A stretch of DNA of 64,000 nucleotides, from positions 1 through 64,000 of the forward strand of contig CAWHKD010000020.1 of assembly GCA_963829845.1 (NCBI GenBank), in the 5' to 3' direction. Positions within the stretch are counted from its first letter, which is position 1. Every line of letters starts with the position of its first letter. The stretch is from Gaiellasilicea sp963829845 (GTDB lineage Bacteria > Actinomycetota > Thermoleophilia > Gaiellales > Gaiellaceae). The notes beneath the pieces are model-generated. The model worked only from the letters and a program-made list of their open reading frames with translations. It was not told where the DNA came from and did no database searches. The position numbers and the translations under genes were made by a program. This document shows, piece after piece, positions 32,606 to 41,371 of this stretch.

Positions 32606-33823
32606 ATGACTCCGGAAGAGCGCCTCGAGCGTTACGCTCGCCTCGCGGTCGAGGTCGGGTCGAACGTCGGTGAGGGGCAGGTCGTCTGGGTGATCGCACT
32701 GCCGGAGCACGCACCCCTGGCGCGCGCGGTAGCCCGGGTCGCGTACGAGAAGGGCGCGAGCTACGTCGATGTCGACTACGCCGACCAGCACGTCAGGCGG
32801 GCGCGGATCGAGCTCGCCGCCGAGGACACGCTCGGCTGGACGCCGCCCTGGACGCTCGCCAAGGTCGATCACGTCATGGACGAGCGCGGTGCGCTGATCC
32901 AGATCGTCGGCGATCCCGAGCCGGAACTCCTCGCCGACCTCGACGGCAGCCGGGTCGGGAAGACGCGGATGCGCGAACTCGCCGAGCGCTACGTCGAGGC
33001 GCTGAACAAACGGCTGATCAACTGGACGATTGTCGCCCATCCGAACGACGGCTGGGCGAGATCCGTCTTCGGCGAGCCCGACGTCGAGAAGCTCTGGGAC
33101 GCCGTGCTGTCAGCGACGCGGCTGGACGAGCCGGACCCGGTCGAAGCCTGGCGTGCGCACATGGACAAGCTCGTCCAGCGCGCCGACCTGATGGACGAGC
33201 GCGCCTTCGACGCTCTCCGCTTCCGAGGCCCCGGCACCGAGCTCACGGTCGGTCTCATCCGTGGCGCCGCCTGGTGCACCGCGCTCGAGGAGACGGTCGA
33301 GGGCCGCCGCCACGTGGTCAACATGCCGACGGAGGAGGTCTTCACGACCCCGGATCGCCGCCGCACTGAGGGCGTCGTCCGCGCCACGATGCCGCTCGCG
33401 CTCTCCGGGAACGTCGTTCGCGACCTCGAACTCCGCTTCGAGGGCGGCCGCGCGGTCGACGTGAACGCGAGCACCGGGGCCGAGCTGATCCGCGAGCAGC
33501 TGCGCCAGGACGAGCACGCGTGCATGCTCGGCGAGGTCGCGCTCGTCGACGGCGACTCCCGCGTCGGCCGCTCCGGGCTCACGTTCCTGAACACGCTCTT
33601 CGACGAGAACGCGAGCTGCCACATCGCTTACGGCGCAGGCATTCTCGACGCGATTGCGGACGGCAATGGCAAGAGCGACGCCGAGCTGGAGGAGCTCGGC
33701 TTCAACACTTCCACGATCCACACCGACTTCATGATCGGCGGCCCCGAGGTCGAGGTCGACGGAATCGCCGCGGACGGGGCTGCCGTGCCGATCCTGCGGG
33801 GGGACGTATGGCAGCTGTCCTGA
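32606..33823 (+). CDS. M29-family aminopeptidase (AmpS/PepS-like)
   Basis: 405 residues, intact. LAVEVGSNVGEGQVVWVIAL and GASYVDVDYADQHVRRARI form the N-terminal part. NMPTEEVFTTPDRRRTEGVV carries metal-binding Glu, LGEVALVDGDSRVGRSGLTF a second ligand, and ENASCHIAYG and STIHTDFMIG the histidine and Asp ligands of the two-metal centre. Broad-specificity cytoplasmic exopeptidase. Overlaps the following GFA gene by 16 bp. Confidence 0.92.
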   Translation: MTPEERLERYARLAVEVGSNVGEGQVVWVIALPEHAPLARAVARVAYEKGASYVDVDYADQHVRRARIELAAEDTLGWTPPWTLAKVDHVMDERGALIQIVGDPEPELLADLDGSRVGKTRMRELAERYVEALNKRLINWTIVAHPNDGWARSVFGEPDVEKLWDAVLSATRLDEPDPVEAWRAHMDKLVQRADLMDERAFDALRFRGPGTELTVGLIRGAAWCTALEETVEGRRHVVNMPTEEVFTTPDRRRTEGVVRATMPLALSGNVVRDLELRFEGGRAVDVNASTGAELIREQLRQDEHACMLGEVALVDGDSRVGRSGLTFLNTLFDENASCHIAYGAGILDAIADGNGKSDAELEELGFNTSTIHTDFMIGGPEVEVDGIAADGAAVPILRGDVWQLS

Positions 33824-34218
33824 CCGGCGGCTGTGGCTGCGGCGCAGTCCGCTTCGAGGTGCGAGAGCCCTTCGCCTCCGCGAACTATTGCCACTGCACC
33901 CGCTGCCAGCGCCGCACGGGCACGGCCGCGTCGGCCAACGGCCGCACCGTCCCCGGGACCTTCGAGCTCGTCTCGGGCGAGGAGCACCTGCGCTCGTGGG
34001 CGCCGGAGGGCGGGGCCGAGAAGATCTTCTGCGTCCTCTGCGGCTCGGCGGTGTTCAGCCGCGGCAGCGGCGACCCGCCCGCGATCGGCGTCCGCCTCGG
34101 CGCGATCGACGGCGACCCCGGGATCGCACCGCAGTGGCGCCAGTACGTCGCCTACGCGGCGGGCTGGGAGGAGATCCCGGACGACGGCCTCCCGCGGTAC
34201 CCAGAAGGGAAGGCGTAA
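33808..34218 (+). CDS. GFA-family (Gfa/CENP-V-like) zinc protein
   Basis: 136 residues from ATG 33808, inside the end of the aminopeptidase gene. Zinc ligands in GGCGCGAVRFEV, NYCHCTRCQRRTGT and EKIFCVLCGSAVFS are the full set of the glutathione-dependent formaldehyde-activating fold. The C-terminus VAYAAGWEEIPDDGLPRYPE is typical. Many members are not glutathione enzymes; substrate unknown. The stop abuts the 3' end of the SRP RNA on the other strand. Confidence 0.9.
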   Translation: MAAVLTGGCGCGAVRFEVREPFASANYCHCTRCQRRTGTAASANGRTVPGTFELVSGEEHLRSWAPEGGAEKIFCVLCGSAVFSRGSGDPPAIGVRLGAIDGDPGIAPQWRQYVAYAAGWEEIPDDGLPRYPEGKA

Positions 34219-34498
34219 CGCCCGGTCACGCGCTCCGTCTTCGAGAGGCCTCAGCGGGGGGCGTTCACGTCGCCGGCTCCGGTCAGGCGAGACCGCGGCA
34301 CCTGAGAGGGAATCCTTAGCGCTGCTTCCTTCCGGACCTGACGCGGTTCGGATGCTCTCAGTGCGCGGAACCCGACCATCGACGCCACGTGCGCGAAGCC
34401 TGATCCCGTTGAAGCCGCCCTCGGACGGCGTTCGGTCCCGCTGGAGCGGATGTCGGGTTCAGGGAACCGCTAACTCCCCACCTAGCGCAACCGGGCGA
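34219..34498 (-). ncRNA. ffs: signal recognition particle RNA, large bacterial type with Alu domain
   Basis: On the minus strand the S-domain tip GTCAGGTCCGGAAGGAAGCA binds Ffh and is nearly invariant. The Alu domain is also present near the 5' end: GCTAGGTGGGGAGTTAGCGG, then CCTGAACCCG and ATCCGCTCCAGCGG, as in Bacillus scRNA. The ends CGCCCGGTTGCGC and GCGCGTGACCGGGCG pair, fixing the length at about 280 nt. The 3' end meets the GFA stop. It targets membrane and secreted proteins with Ffh. Confidence 0.92.
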
Positions 34499-34535
34499 GA
34501 AGGAGCGTAGCAGCGCCGCTATCCTGTGCTCTCCC

Positions 34536-34607
34536 GGGCGCATAGCTCAGCGGGAGAGCGCTCGCTTCACACGCGAGAGGTCCCTGGTTCAATCCCAGGT
34601 GCGCCCA
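34536..34607 (+). tRNA. tRNA-Val (anticodon CAC)
   Basis: 72 nt, acceptor GGGCGCA/TGCGCCC with discriminator A, anticodon stem CTCGC/GCGAG with loop TTCACAC, T-loop GGTTCAATCCC. Divergent from the SRP RNA gene 37 bp away. No encoded CCA. Confidence 0.96.
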
Positions 34608-34673
34608 TCATCTGGAGACTTCCGGAAGTCCCCTCGCCTGGACCCGGATCCTTCGTGGTCATCGCAGCACCTC

Positions 34674-35615
34674 TCAGGCGTAGACGTACCCGAGCGTGCG
34701 CGTGCTCTGCACTTGGGCAACGGTGCGCGTCATGATCGGCGGCGGCTGCAGGGTCTCGCTCATGTTCGGGGGATTGCCGCCCGGCGCAGGGTGTGACACC
34801 TGCCAGTCGGCCCAGAGCTTGTCGATGAAGCCGTGATGGAGCCAGAAGAGCGGATCGGCGGGCGAGGTCGATGTCCCCATCGTCCCTCCGACGGCGTTGT
34901 GGACCCAGCCGTGCGGCCCTTCGAGAGCGCCCGTGAAGGCACTGAAGGTGGTGGATGCCATCACGCCGTTGATCACCGATGCGCTGGGCAGGAATGAGGA
35001 ATTGAACGTCCCGCGCGTGATGCCCCACTCGGCAAGATCGCTCGGTACGGTGAGCTGCGGAGGGATCGCTCGATCGTTGACCCAGTCCCAGTAGGGGATC
35101 GTCACGAGTGGGTTCATCGCGATGAGTGCTGCCTCGAGTTTTGCCAGGTACTCCCGGTGCCAGGTCAGAAAGTTGCGGCCGTCGTGACCTCCCATCGTGT
35201 GGGCGCCCCACAAGTGTCCGGCGTGGGTGTCCATGGCCCGGCGATGGATCTCGACGAAGTCCTGATACCTCGGCGCCGGAATCCCCGTTTCCGAGAGCGC
35301 CTCGATTGCATGGATGAAGCGCGCCCACTCTGTCGCCGTCAGATTCTTCTGGTTCTTGCGAACGCGATAACGCGGTGGGCAGATGAAGCGGCAGAAGAAT
35401 GGCCACGGCTTCACGTAGAAGCTGGCAGGCAGCCGTTCCGGGAAGATCAAGAGCTCCTTCTTCGGTACGCGCGGTAGCGGGCGGAGCCGAAGGGTCTTCG
35501 GGAAGCGCGCGTACTCGAGCTCGAACCTCTTGATCTGCGCGCGGAACTCGCGGGTGGGCAGCGTCCACTCGGGGACTGGCTTGCCTTCGCGGACGAGCAA
35601 CCGGGGAGCCGGCAT
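34674..35615 (-). CDS. tyrosinase-family type 3 copper protein
   Basis: 313 residues. The CuA site uses histidines in AMDTHAGHLWGAHTMGGHD and NFLTWHREYL. The CuB site uses GPHGWVHNAVGG and DPLFWLHHGFIDKLWADW. No signal peptide or TAT motif is seen, and the N-terminus is a Pro/Arg-rich extension (PRLLVREGKPVPEWTLPTRE). It oxidises phenols to quinones with O2; melanin-type or peptide-modifying roles are both possible. No caddie/MelC1 gene adjacent. Stands alone beside tRNA-Val. Confidence 0.93.
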   Translation of the reverse strand: MPAPRLLVREGKPVPEWTLPTREFRAQIKRFELEYARFPKTLRLRPLPRVPKKELLIFPERLPASFYVKPWPFFCRFICPPRYRVRKNQKNLTATEWARFIHAIEALSETGIPAPRYQDFVEIHRRAMDTHAGHLWGAHTMGGHDGRNFLTWHREYLAKLEAALIAMNPLVTIPYWDWVNDRAIPPQLTVPSDLAEWGITRGTFNSSFLPSASVINGVMASTTFSAFTGALEGPHGWVHNAVGGTMGTSTSPADPLFWLHHGFIDKLWADWQVSHPAPGGNPPNMSETLQPPPIMTRTVAQVQSTRTLGYVYA

Positions 35616-35793
35616 CGTCGTCCCTCCTTGTGTCAGATGGAACGAGGATCCCGCGTTGGTTGTCGGCTGTCAAGAACGCTGCGGTACGAACCGGCGACGG
35701 CGCGGAACTCGGTGGCGTCCAAGATCGGGCCCAACGATCAGGTCGGATTCAGGCTGAGAGCCAATGCGCCGAATTGGCGCTCCGAAGTGGGCG

Positions 35794-36141
35794 CTAGAGA
35801 TCAATGCCGAGGAACCTGACGACCCCGACCCAGACGGCGTAGCTGATCACGGTTGCCGAGCACGCCAGCAGCAGCGCGGGCCAGAACGCCAGCCCTTCCC
35901 GCAGGCCAACCGGCAGCACGACGAAGAAGACGAGCGACGGCACAATCACCCAGAGGATCGCCCACGACAGGTCCGCTACTTCGCCCACGTCCTTCGTATC
36001 GCGGTACAGCCAGATGGATGCCAGGATCGAACTGAGCGGCAGCGAAATGAGCACCGCGCCCAGCAGAGACGAGCGCCGAGCCAGCTCGCTGGCGGCCGCG
36101 ATGACTGCGCCCGACAACAGCGCCTTCAGGACCAGGTACAT
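35794..36141 (-). CDS. DUF3147 membrane protein
   Basis: 115 residues with four helices: VLKALLSGAVIAAASELA, LGAVLISLPLSSILASIWLY, LSWAILWVIVPSLVFFVVLP and LAFWPALLLACSATVISYAV. RRSSLLGAVLISLPLSS is the DUF3147 signature. Inner-membrane protein of unknown function. Upstream 35616-35793 shows no gene. Confidence 0.85.
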   Translation of the reverse strand: MYLVLKALLSGAVIAAASELARRSSLLGAVLISLPLSSILASIWLYRDTKDVGEVADLSWAILWVIVPSLVFFVVLPVGLREGLAFWPALLLACSATVISYAVWVGVVRFLGIDL

Positions 36142-36219
36142 CCGTGCAAGCTTAGGCTCCGGTCAGCAACCGGAAACCCCGAAGCGATGTCGAGCCGGAT
36201 CCACGGCCGGCACGAAGCC

Positions 36220-37434
36220 TCAACCCTGCGCGAGGCGAGCCGCTCGTGCCGCCAGGTAGCGCTGTTCGGGGAGGCTCGTCGTTCGGCCCGCCGCGGCGCG
36301 ATAGAGCGCCACCGCGGCCTCCGTGTCGCCGGCCATCTCGACCAGGTGCGCGCGGACCGCATCGAGACGATAGTGCCCGGCCATCCGTTCGTCGATCCCG
36401 TCGAGCAGTGCGAGGCCCGCGGCAGGTCCGTCGACCATCGCGATCGCGACGGCACGGTTGAGCGTGACGACCGGGTTGCCGGTCATCCGCTCGAGCAATC
36501 CGTAGAGGGCGAGGATCTGCGGCCAGTCGGTGTCGTCGGCGTTCGGAGCGCGGTCGTGCAGAGCCGCAATCGCAGCCTGGATCTGGTACTCGCCGACCGC
36601 TCCCTGCTCCACGGCGCTGTCGATCAGTGTGAGCCCCTCGGCAATCAGCGCTCGATCCCACAGCGCGCGATCCTGCTCGGCCAGCGGGATCAGTTCGCCG
36701 GCAGAATCCGTTCGCGCGGCGCGCCTGGCGTCGATCAGCAGCATCAGCGCGAGCAGACCGGCCACCTCGCCGTCGGTGGGCAGCAGGCGCTGCACGATCC
36801 GCGTTAGCCGGATCGCCTCGGCCGACAGCTCGGTGCGATGCAGCTGACGGCCCGCGCTGCTCGTGTAACCCTCGTTGAAGATCAGGTACAGCACCTGCAG
36901 CACCAGCCGCAGCCGGTCAGCCTGCTCGTCGGGTGACGGCAGAGCGAACGGCACGCGGGACGCCTTGATCCGCTGCTTCGCCCGGCTGATGCGCTGCGCC
37001 ATGGTCGCCTCGTCCACGAGGAACGCATTCGCGATCTCGGCCGTCGTCAGCCCGCCGACGGCCCGCAGCGTCAACGCGATCGCCGACGCCGGGGTCAGTG
37101 CCGGATGACAGCACATGAACAGAACGACCAGCGTGTCGTCCCGATCGGAGACATCGCCGGTCGCTTCATCCTGCAGCGAGACGAGGCTCTCGCGTTCTCG
37201 CCGGGACCGGTCGCTGCGCCACTGGTCGATCAGCCGCCGCTCGGCGGTCTGCACCAGCCAGCCGTAGGCGTTCTCCGGCACGCCGTCTCGCGGCCAGCCC
37301 AGCGCGGCCGCGAGCAGCGCTTCCTGGACCGCGTCCTCGGCGGCGTCGAAGTCGCGGTACCTGCGAACGAGCGCGCCGAGGACCTGCGGCGCCAGCCGGC
37401 GCAGCAGATCCTCGACGTGAGGCGGCTCGCTCAG
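36220..37434 (-). CDS. ECF42-type sigma factor with TPR-like C-terminus
   Basis: The reading reaches back to a CTG at 37434 that overlaps the DGPF stop (CTGA). From there PHVEDLLRRLAPQVLGALVR and YRDFDAAEDAVQEALLAA are sigma region 2. LTTAEIANAFLVDEATMAQR with ISRAKQRIKAS is region 4. The long C-terminus (about 190-404) has QVLYLIFNEGYTSSAGR and repeated helices like TPRs, as in ECF42 proteins. ATG at 37281 would remove most of region 2, so the CTG or a nearby missed start is preferred. Pairing with the DGPF gene is the hallmark of this ECF group. Confidence 0.87.
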   Translation of the reverse strand: MSEPPHVEDLLRRLAPQVLGALVRRYRDFDAAEDAVQEALLAAALGWPRDGVPENAYGWLVQTAERRLIDQWRSDRSRRERESLVSLQDEATGDVSDRDDTLVVLFMCCHPALTPASAIALTLRAVGGLTTAEIANAFLVDEATMAQRISRAKQRIKASRVPFALPSPDEQADRLRLVLQVLYLIFNEGYTSSAGRQLHRTELSAEAIRLTRIVQRLLPTDGEVAGLLALMLLIDARRAARTDSAGELIPLAEQDRALWDRALIAEGLTLIDSAVEQGAVGEYQIQAAIAALHDRAPNADDTDWPQILALYGLLERMTGNPVVTLNRAVAIAMVDGPAAGLALLDGIDERMAGHYRLDAVRAHLVEMAGDTEAAVALYRAAAGRTTSLPEQRYLAARAARLAQG

Positions 37435-37856
37435 CTCTGCAGGAATGCGTCCATCTCTGCAGCGTTGGACGGAGCGTTGTTCATCACCTGGCGCACCTGG
37501 ATCGGCTGCTGGAGCGCGACGCCGTCAGGCCCCGGCACCGCGGAGAGCCTTCCGGCAATCTCGATCGCACGTTCTTCCGACTCGACGTCGACGATCTGAT
37601 AGCCGGCCAGCCACTCCTTGAACTCCTGGAACGGTCCGTCGGTGACGACGGGCGCAGCGCCGTCGGACGTGACGATCTTCGCCAGGTTGGGCGGCGCCAG
37701 GACCTCGGACTCGACGAGCTCGCCGCTGTCGACGAGCTCCCGGTGCAGCGCGCGGTAGTAATCCAAGTGTGCCGTGACCTCCTCCGGCTTCCACTCCTCC
37801 ATCGGCGTCTCGACCACGCCGCCCTCGAAATTGACGACGAGCAGGTATCTGGTCAT
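37431..37856 (-). CDS. YCII/DGPF-domain protein
   Basis: 141 residues. MTRYLLVVNFEGGV opens a YCII fold, VVTDGPFQEFKEWLAGYQIV contains the DGPF motif that names the family, and EIAGRLSAVPGPDGV follows. Possible accessory protein of the ECF42 sigma factor encoded next, whose start overlaps this stop. Function of DGPF proteins is unproven; a small-molecule-binding or regulatory role is assumed. Confidence 0.9.
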   Translation of the reverse strand: MTRYLLVVNFEGGVVETPMEEWKPEEVTAHLDYYRALHRELVDSGELVESEVLAPPNLAKIVTSDGAAPVVTDGPFQEFKEWLAGYQIVDVESEERAIEIAGRLSAVPGPDGVALQQPIQVRQVMNNAPSNAAEMDAFLQS

Positions 37857-37924
37857 CTCACTCCTCTTCTCTGGGCTGTGCGCCCGACTTTGACACTGTC
37901 GCCATGAGGACGGAGCACGCCGTC

Positions 37925-38003
37925 CGTTCTCGACATCGTCAGGCGACGAACGACTCGAGCCGCTCCGCCTCGTCCTTCAGCGCGCGCGTCGCTCCGGCGT
38001 CGA
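37925..38003 (-). pseudogene. duplicated 3' end of a winged-helix gene
   Basis: The minus strand reads KLDAGATRALKDEAERLESF then VA and stop. It closely matches the end of the intact gene at 41372-42439 (AKRTLKDEADRLESFVA) together with its 3' flank (CGACATCGTCAGGCGACGAA). About 80 bp of similarity; upstream coding sequence is absent. Confidence 0.8.
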
Positions 38004-38088
38004 GCTTGGCCGAATAGCAGTCCGTGCGAGATGCCGTCATCGGTGCGCTCGTCGCCCTTGCTTGGAGAGGTCGTAGGATCGGTTTTCG

Positions 38089-38400
38089 GTGCACGAGCGG
38101 ATCGAGGTCATCTGCAACCGCCCGAATCCGTTCGGGCTCCTCGAGGCCGATGTCGTCTGCGCGCTCGGACCGGGCCGGATCCTGCTCGAGGCGCTGGCGA
38201 TCAACAAGGCGGCGCTTTGCCTGAACGTCCATCGCCATTGGCGAGCTCTGGACGCGGCACCGCCTGCAACGGCTGGACGCGAAGACTCAGCCCGATCATG
38301 TGCCGGGGTGGCGCAGGCGGTCACGCTGGCGACGTACCGCGCGATCAGGCGAGTGACGCCGGCGAACCTCTGCCGAGCGCTCCACCGCCTCGCGGACTGA
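38089..38400 (+). CDS. hypothetical protein
   Basis: 103 residues from GTG 38089: RIEVICNRPNPFGLLEADVV, GRILLEALAINKAALCLNVH and QAVTLATYRAIRRVTPANLC. Strong GC bias at third positions in the first half supports coding. Three cysteines, no signal peptide. The minus strand also has an open frame, but with less natural composition. Lies between the duplicated gene end and a glycosyltransferase. Unknown function. Confidence 0.5.
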   Translation: MHERIEVICNRPNPFGLLEADVVCALGPGRILLEALAINKAALCLNVHRHWRALDAAPPATAGREDSARSCAGVAQAVTLATYRAIRRVTPANLCRALHRLAD

Positions 38401-38418
38401 GCGACTGCAAGAACCCGC

Positions 38419-39292
38419 TCACGTCGCACGCCCGAGCGCTTCCCGTGCCCGTCGGCCAAGCGTGCGGAACCGCTGCTGCTCGCGCACCCTGGTTCGGACT
38501 CCGCCATCCGCGCAGCGCGGTTTCCGGCGGAGGAGCGCCGCCGAGTAGCCCGCGATCATCCCGACCGCCGCCGGCTCGCGCAGCGACCTGTAGGCCGCCC
38601 TCACGAGCAGGTACGAGGGCCGGTAGCCGAGGTAGTAGGCGACGTCGCCCTCCGCCCGCCAGGCCGCGTACCGGGACGCATCTCGTCCGCCTTCCGCCCG
38701 GTGGTGGAAGAACGGAAGCTCGAGAAAGGTCGCCGTCGCCCAGCCGCGCAACTGCGCCTTGTGCTCGTCGACCGAATCCCACCCCATGCGCTCCTCGAGC
38801 GGCAGCACGTCGGGCAGGCAGGTCCCGGCGGTACGCCCGGACGGCGCCCCAGACGCCGGTGCCCGTCGAGAACCGCTGCTTCCAAACTCCGTGCTCCCAT
38901 TCGTGGGCGCTGCCGCTGGCAAGACCGAGGCGCGGATCGGCGGCGAAACCCGCCAGCAGGCGCTCGAAGTGATCCGGGGGGAAGGACACATCGGCGTCGA
39001 GCTTGACGACAACGTCCACCTCGAGGTCGAGCGCGGCGAGCCCCGCCGAGAACGAACGCGCCACGGGGCCACCGCGGGCCATGCTCGCCGCGGGCGGAAT
39101 CCGGAGGCTGCGGACCCAGTCGTGCCGCTCCTCGAGCTCCCCGATCAGCTCGAGCGTCCGGTCGGAGGAACCGTCGTCGACGATCAACCACACATCGGGC
39201 TTCACGGTCTGCGCGACAACTGACTCCCCCAGCCGCGGCAGGTGATCCTCCTCGTCGTGCGCCGGCGTGACGAGCGCGTAGGAGAGCGCCAC
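38419..39292 (-). CDS. family 2 glycosyltransferase (frameshifted)
   Basis: GTG at 39292: YALVTPAHDEEDHLPRLGES is the GT-A N-terminus. VWLIVDDGSSDRTLELIGEL and VVVKLDADVSFPPDHFERLL include the nucleotide-sugar DxD-type Asp residues. One missing base near 38830 shifts the frame, after which DVLPLEERMGWDSVDEHKAQ and DVAYYLGYRPSYLLVRAAYR complete the protein (about 291 residues). Two bases downstream of the asparagine synthetase stop, so probably one operon making or modifying a surface glycan. Confidence 0.85.
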
Positions 39293-39294
39293 GG

Positions 39295-41217
39295 CTATGC
39301 GACGAGATCGGTCGAGACCGGGTGATCCGACGACGGGCCGGACTGCGGCAGATAGGACGAGAGCCAGATCTCGAGCATCAGGATCGCGAGCAGGAGCCGG
39401 TCACCCTGTTTCTCGGTGCGGGCGGAGTGGCTGCGAACGAGGCGCTCGACGGCCCCGCGGTCGAGGAACTCGACGTACCGTGCGCCCGGGTCGAGGAGGT
39501 AGTTGCCGAGCGCACCGTCGAGATGACGATTCAACCAGGCGTTCGTAGCCTGGCCGAAGAAGCCGATCTTCCGCTTGTCGATGATCTCGTCGGGGATGAC
39601 GCCCCTCGCCGCCTCTTTCAGCACGACCTTCGTCGTGAGCCCTCGCACCTTATGGTTCGACGGGATCCGGGCGCTGTGCTCGACGAGCCGGTAGTCGAGG
39701 TACGGCACGCGCACCTCCAGCGAGTGGGCCATCGACATCCGATCGGTGAAATGGAGCATGTCGTCCGGGAGCGCGAGCTGACCGTCCATGAAGAGCGTCT
39801 CCGAGAGCCGATCCGCGGCGCTGGGCGGCGCGACTCGCTCGATCGCCCGTCGGGCAGATTGTCCGTCCAGCGAGGCGAGCGGCCCCCGGACGAGCGAACG
39901 CCGAAGCTCGGTGTCCGCGATCCCGCTCATTGCCAGCAGCCGGTCGGTCGGAGTCCCGGCGCGGGCAGTTCGCGCGATCCGCGACAGGCGGGCACCGCCC
40001 AGGGCGAGCGGACCCGTGACGGCCGCGCGCAGCGGCCCAGGGAGGAATCCGACCGGCCGCAGCATCGCCGCGGCTCTGTGCTTGTCGTAGCCTCCGTAGA
40101 GCTCGTCAGGCCCCTGTCCGCAGAGAGCGACCGTCACATGCTCCGCCGCGAGCTTGCAGAGCGCGTGGAAGCCCAGCGACGAGAGATCGGCGATCGGCTC
40201 GTCAAGGTGCCAGAGCAGTTCCCCGAGATCGAGCTCGGCTTCGTCGATCGAGAGCTTCAGCTCGTGGTGCGTGGCGCCGATCACCGAGGCGACGGCACGC
40301 GCATCGTCGAGCTCGCTGCTCTGCGAGTCCTCGGCGAAACCCACCGAGAACGTCTGCACCGGGTCGCTCAGATTGCGGGACATCAGCGCCGCCAAGAGGC
40401 TGGAGTCGAGCCCTCCGCTGAGCATCACTCCGAGCGGGACGTCGCTCATCAGCTCCAGCCGCACCGAGTCCTCGAGCAACTCGAGCAGGGCTGCCGCGTT
40501 CTCGCGCAATGTCAGACCCGAGGGGCGTGGGTCCTGAGCGGGATAGGACCACCACCGCTCTTCCACGACGCGCCCGCGCTCGACGACGAGCCGGCAGCCG
40601 GGGAGCAGCTTGGAGACGGCCGCAAACGGCGTTCGCGGGGCCGGGATGAAGCCGAGCCGCAGATAGGTGTCGATCGCCTCCCAGTCCAGCTCCTCGGAGA
40701 CGAGGCAACTCGCGAGCACCGCCTTCAGCTCGGAGCCGAACACGAGAAGGTCGCCGACCTCTGCGTAGTAGAGCGGCTTCACACCGAGCCGATCGCGAAT
40801 GACGAGGCCCCGGCGACGCGGTCCGTCCCAGAGCGCGATCGCAAACATGCCGTTCAGCCGCTGTCCGAGGTCGTCCCCGGCCTCCTCGTAGAGGTGAGGG
40901 AGGATCTCCGTGTCGCAGCGCGTCTGGAGCGTGTGCCCCCGGGCAAGGAGCTGCTTCCTCACCTCATCGTGGTTGAAGAGCTCGCCGTTCTGGACCGCGA
41001 CGACCGACGACGTCTCGTTGGCGACAGGTTGGTGACCGCCCTCGACGTCGATGATGCTGAGCCGCCGGACCCCGAGTGCGACACCGTCTACTTGATACGT
41101 GCCGCGATCGTTGGGGCCGCGGTGCCGCATCACGTCTGTCATCCGGTCGAGAGTCTCGGGCGAGACGACCTGACGCGGCGAACCACTCACCTGGATAACG
41201 CCGCAAATCCCGCACAC
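39295..41217 (-). CDS. asnB: asparagine synthetase (glutamine-hydrolysing)
   Basis: The chosen GTG at 41217 places Cys at position 2 (VCGICGVIQVSG), the N-terminal nucleophile required for glutaminase activity; longer frames would bury it. VVAVQNGELFNHDEVR and LNGMFAIALWDGPRR complete the amidotransferase. VMLSGGLDSSLLAALM is the PP-loop of the synthetase half, with CGQGPDELYGGYDKHR and MSMAHSLEVRVPYLDYRLV downstream. 640 residues, intact. Makes Asn from Asp, Gln and ATP; beside a glycosyltransferase it may instead amidate a glycan or peptide, as several AsnB homologues do. Confidence 0.92.
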   Translation of the reverse strand: MCGICGVIQVSGSPRQVVSPETLDRMTDVMRHRGPNDRGTYQVDGVALGVRRLSIIDVEGGHQPVANETSSVVAVQNGELFNHDEVRKQLLARGHTLQTRCDTEILPHLYEEAGDDLGQRLNGMFAIALWDGPRRRGLVIRDRLGVKPLYYAEVGDLLVFGSELKAVLASCLVSEELDWEAIDTYLRLGFIPAPRTPFAAVSKLLPGCRLVVERGRVVEERWWSYPAQDPRPSGLTLRENAAALLELLEDSVRLELMSDVPLGVMLSGGLDSSLLAALMSRNLSDPVQTFSVGFAEDSQSSELDDARAVASVIGATHHELKLSIDEAELDLGELLWHLDEPIADLSSLGFHALCKLAAEHVTVALCGQGPDELYGGYDKHRAAAMLRPVGFLPGPLRAAVTGPLALGGARLSRIARTARAGTPTDRLLAMSGIADTELRRSLVRGPLASLDGQSARRAIERVAPPSAADRLSETLFMDGQLALPDDMLHFTDRMSMAHSLEVRVPYLDYRLVEHSARIPSNHKVRGLTTKVVLKEAARGVIPDEIIDKRKIGFFGQATNAWLNRHLDGALGNYLLDPGARYVEFLDRGAVERLVRSHSARTEKQGDRLLLAILMLEIWLSSYLPQSGPSSDHPVSTDLVA

Positions 41218-41371
41218 AATCCTCACGATAACCGCCGCCGTGACCGGCGCCGAGGTGTCCGAGCAATCCTGTACGTCCGTCCGGTACTTGGCGAGAGGCC
41301 TTTCTACTGTTCGAGGGTGATCCTGCATCCGCCCCCGTACCTGGCCGTCGACTCGTCCGTTTTCGACATCG

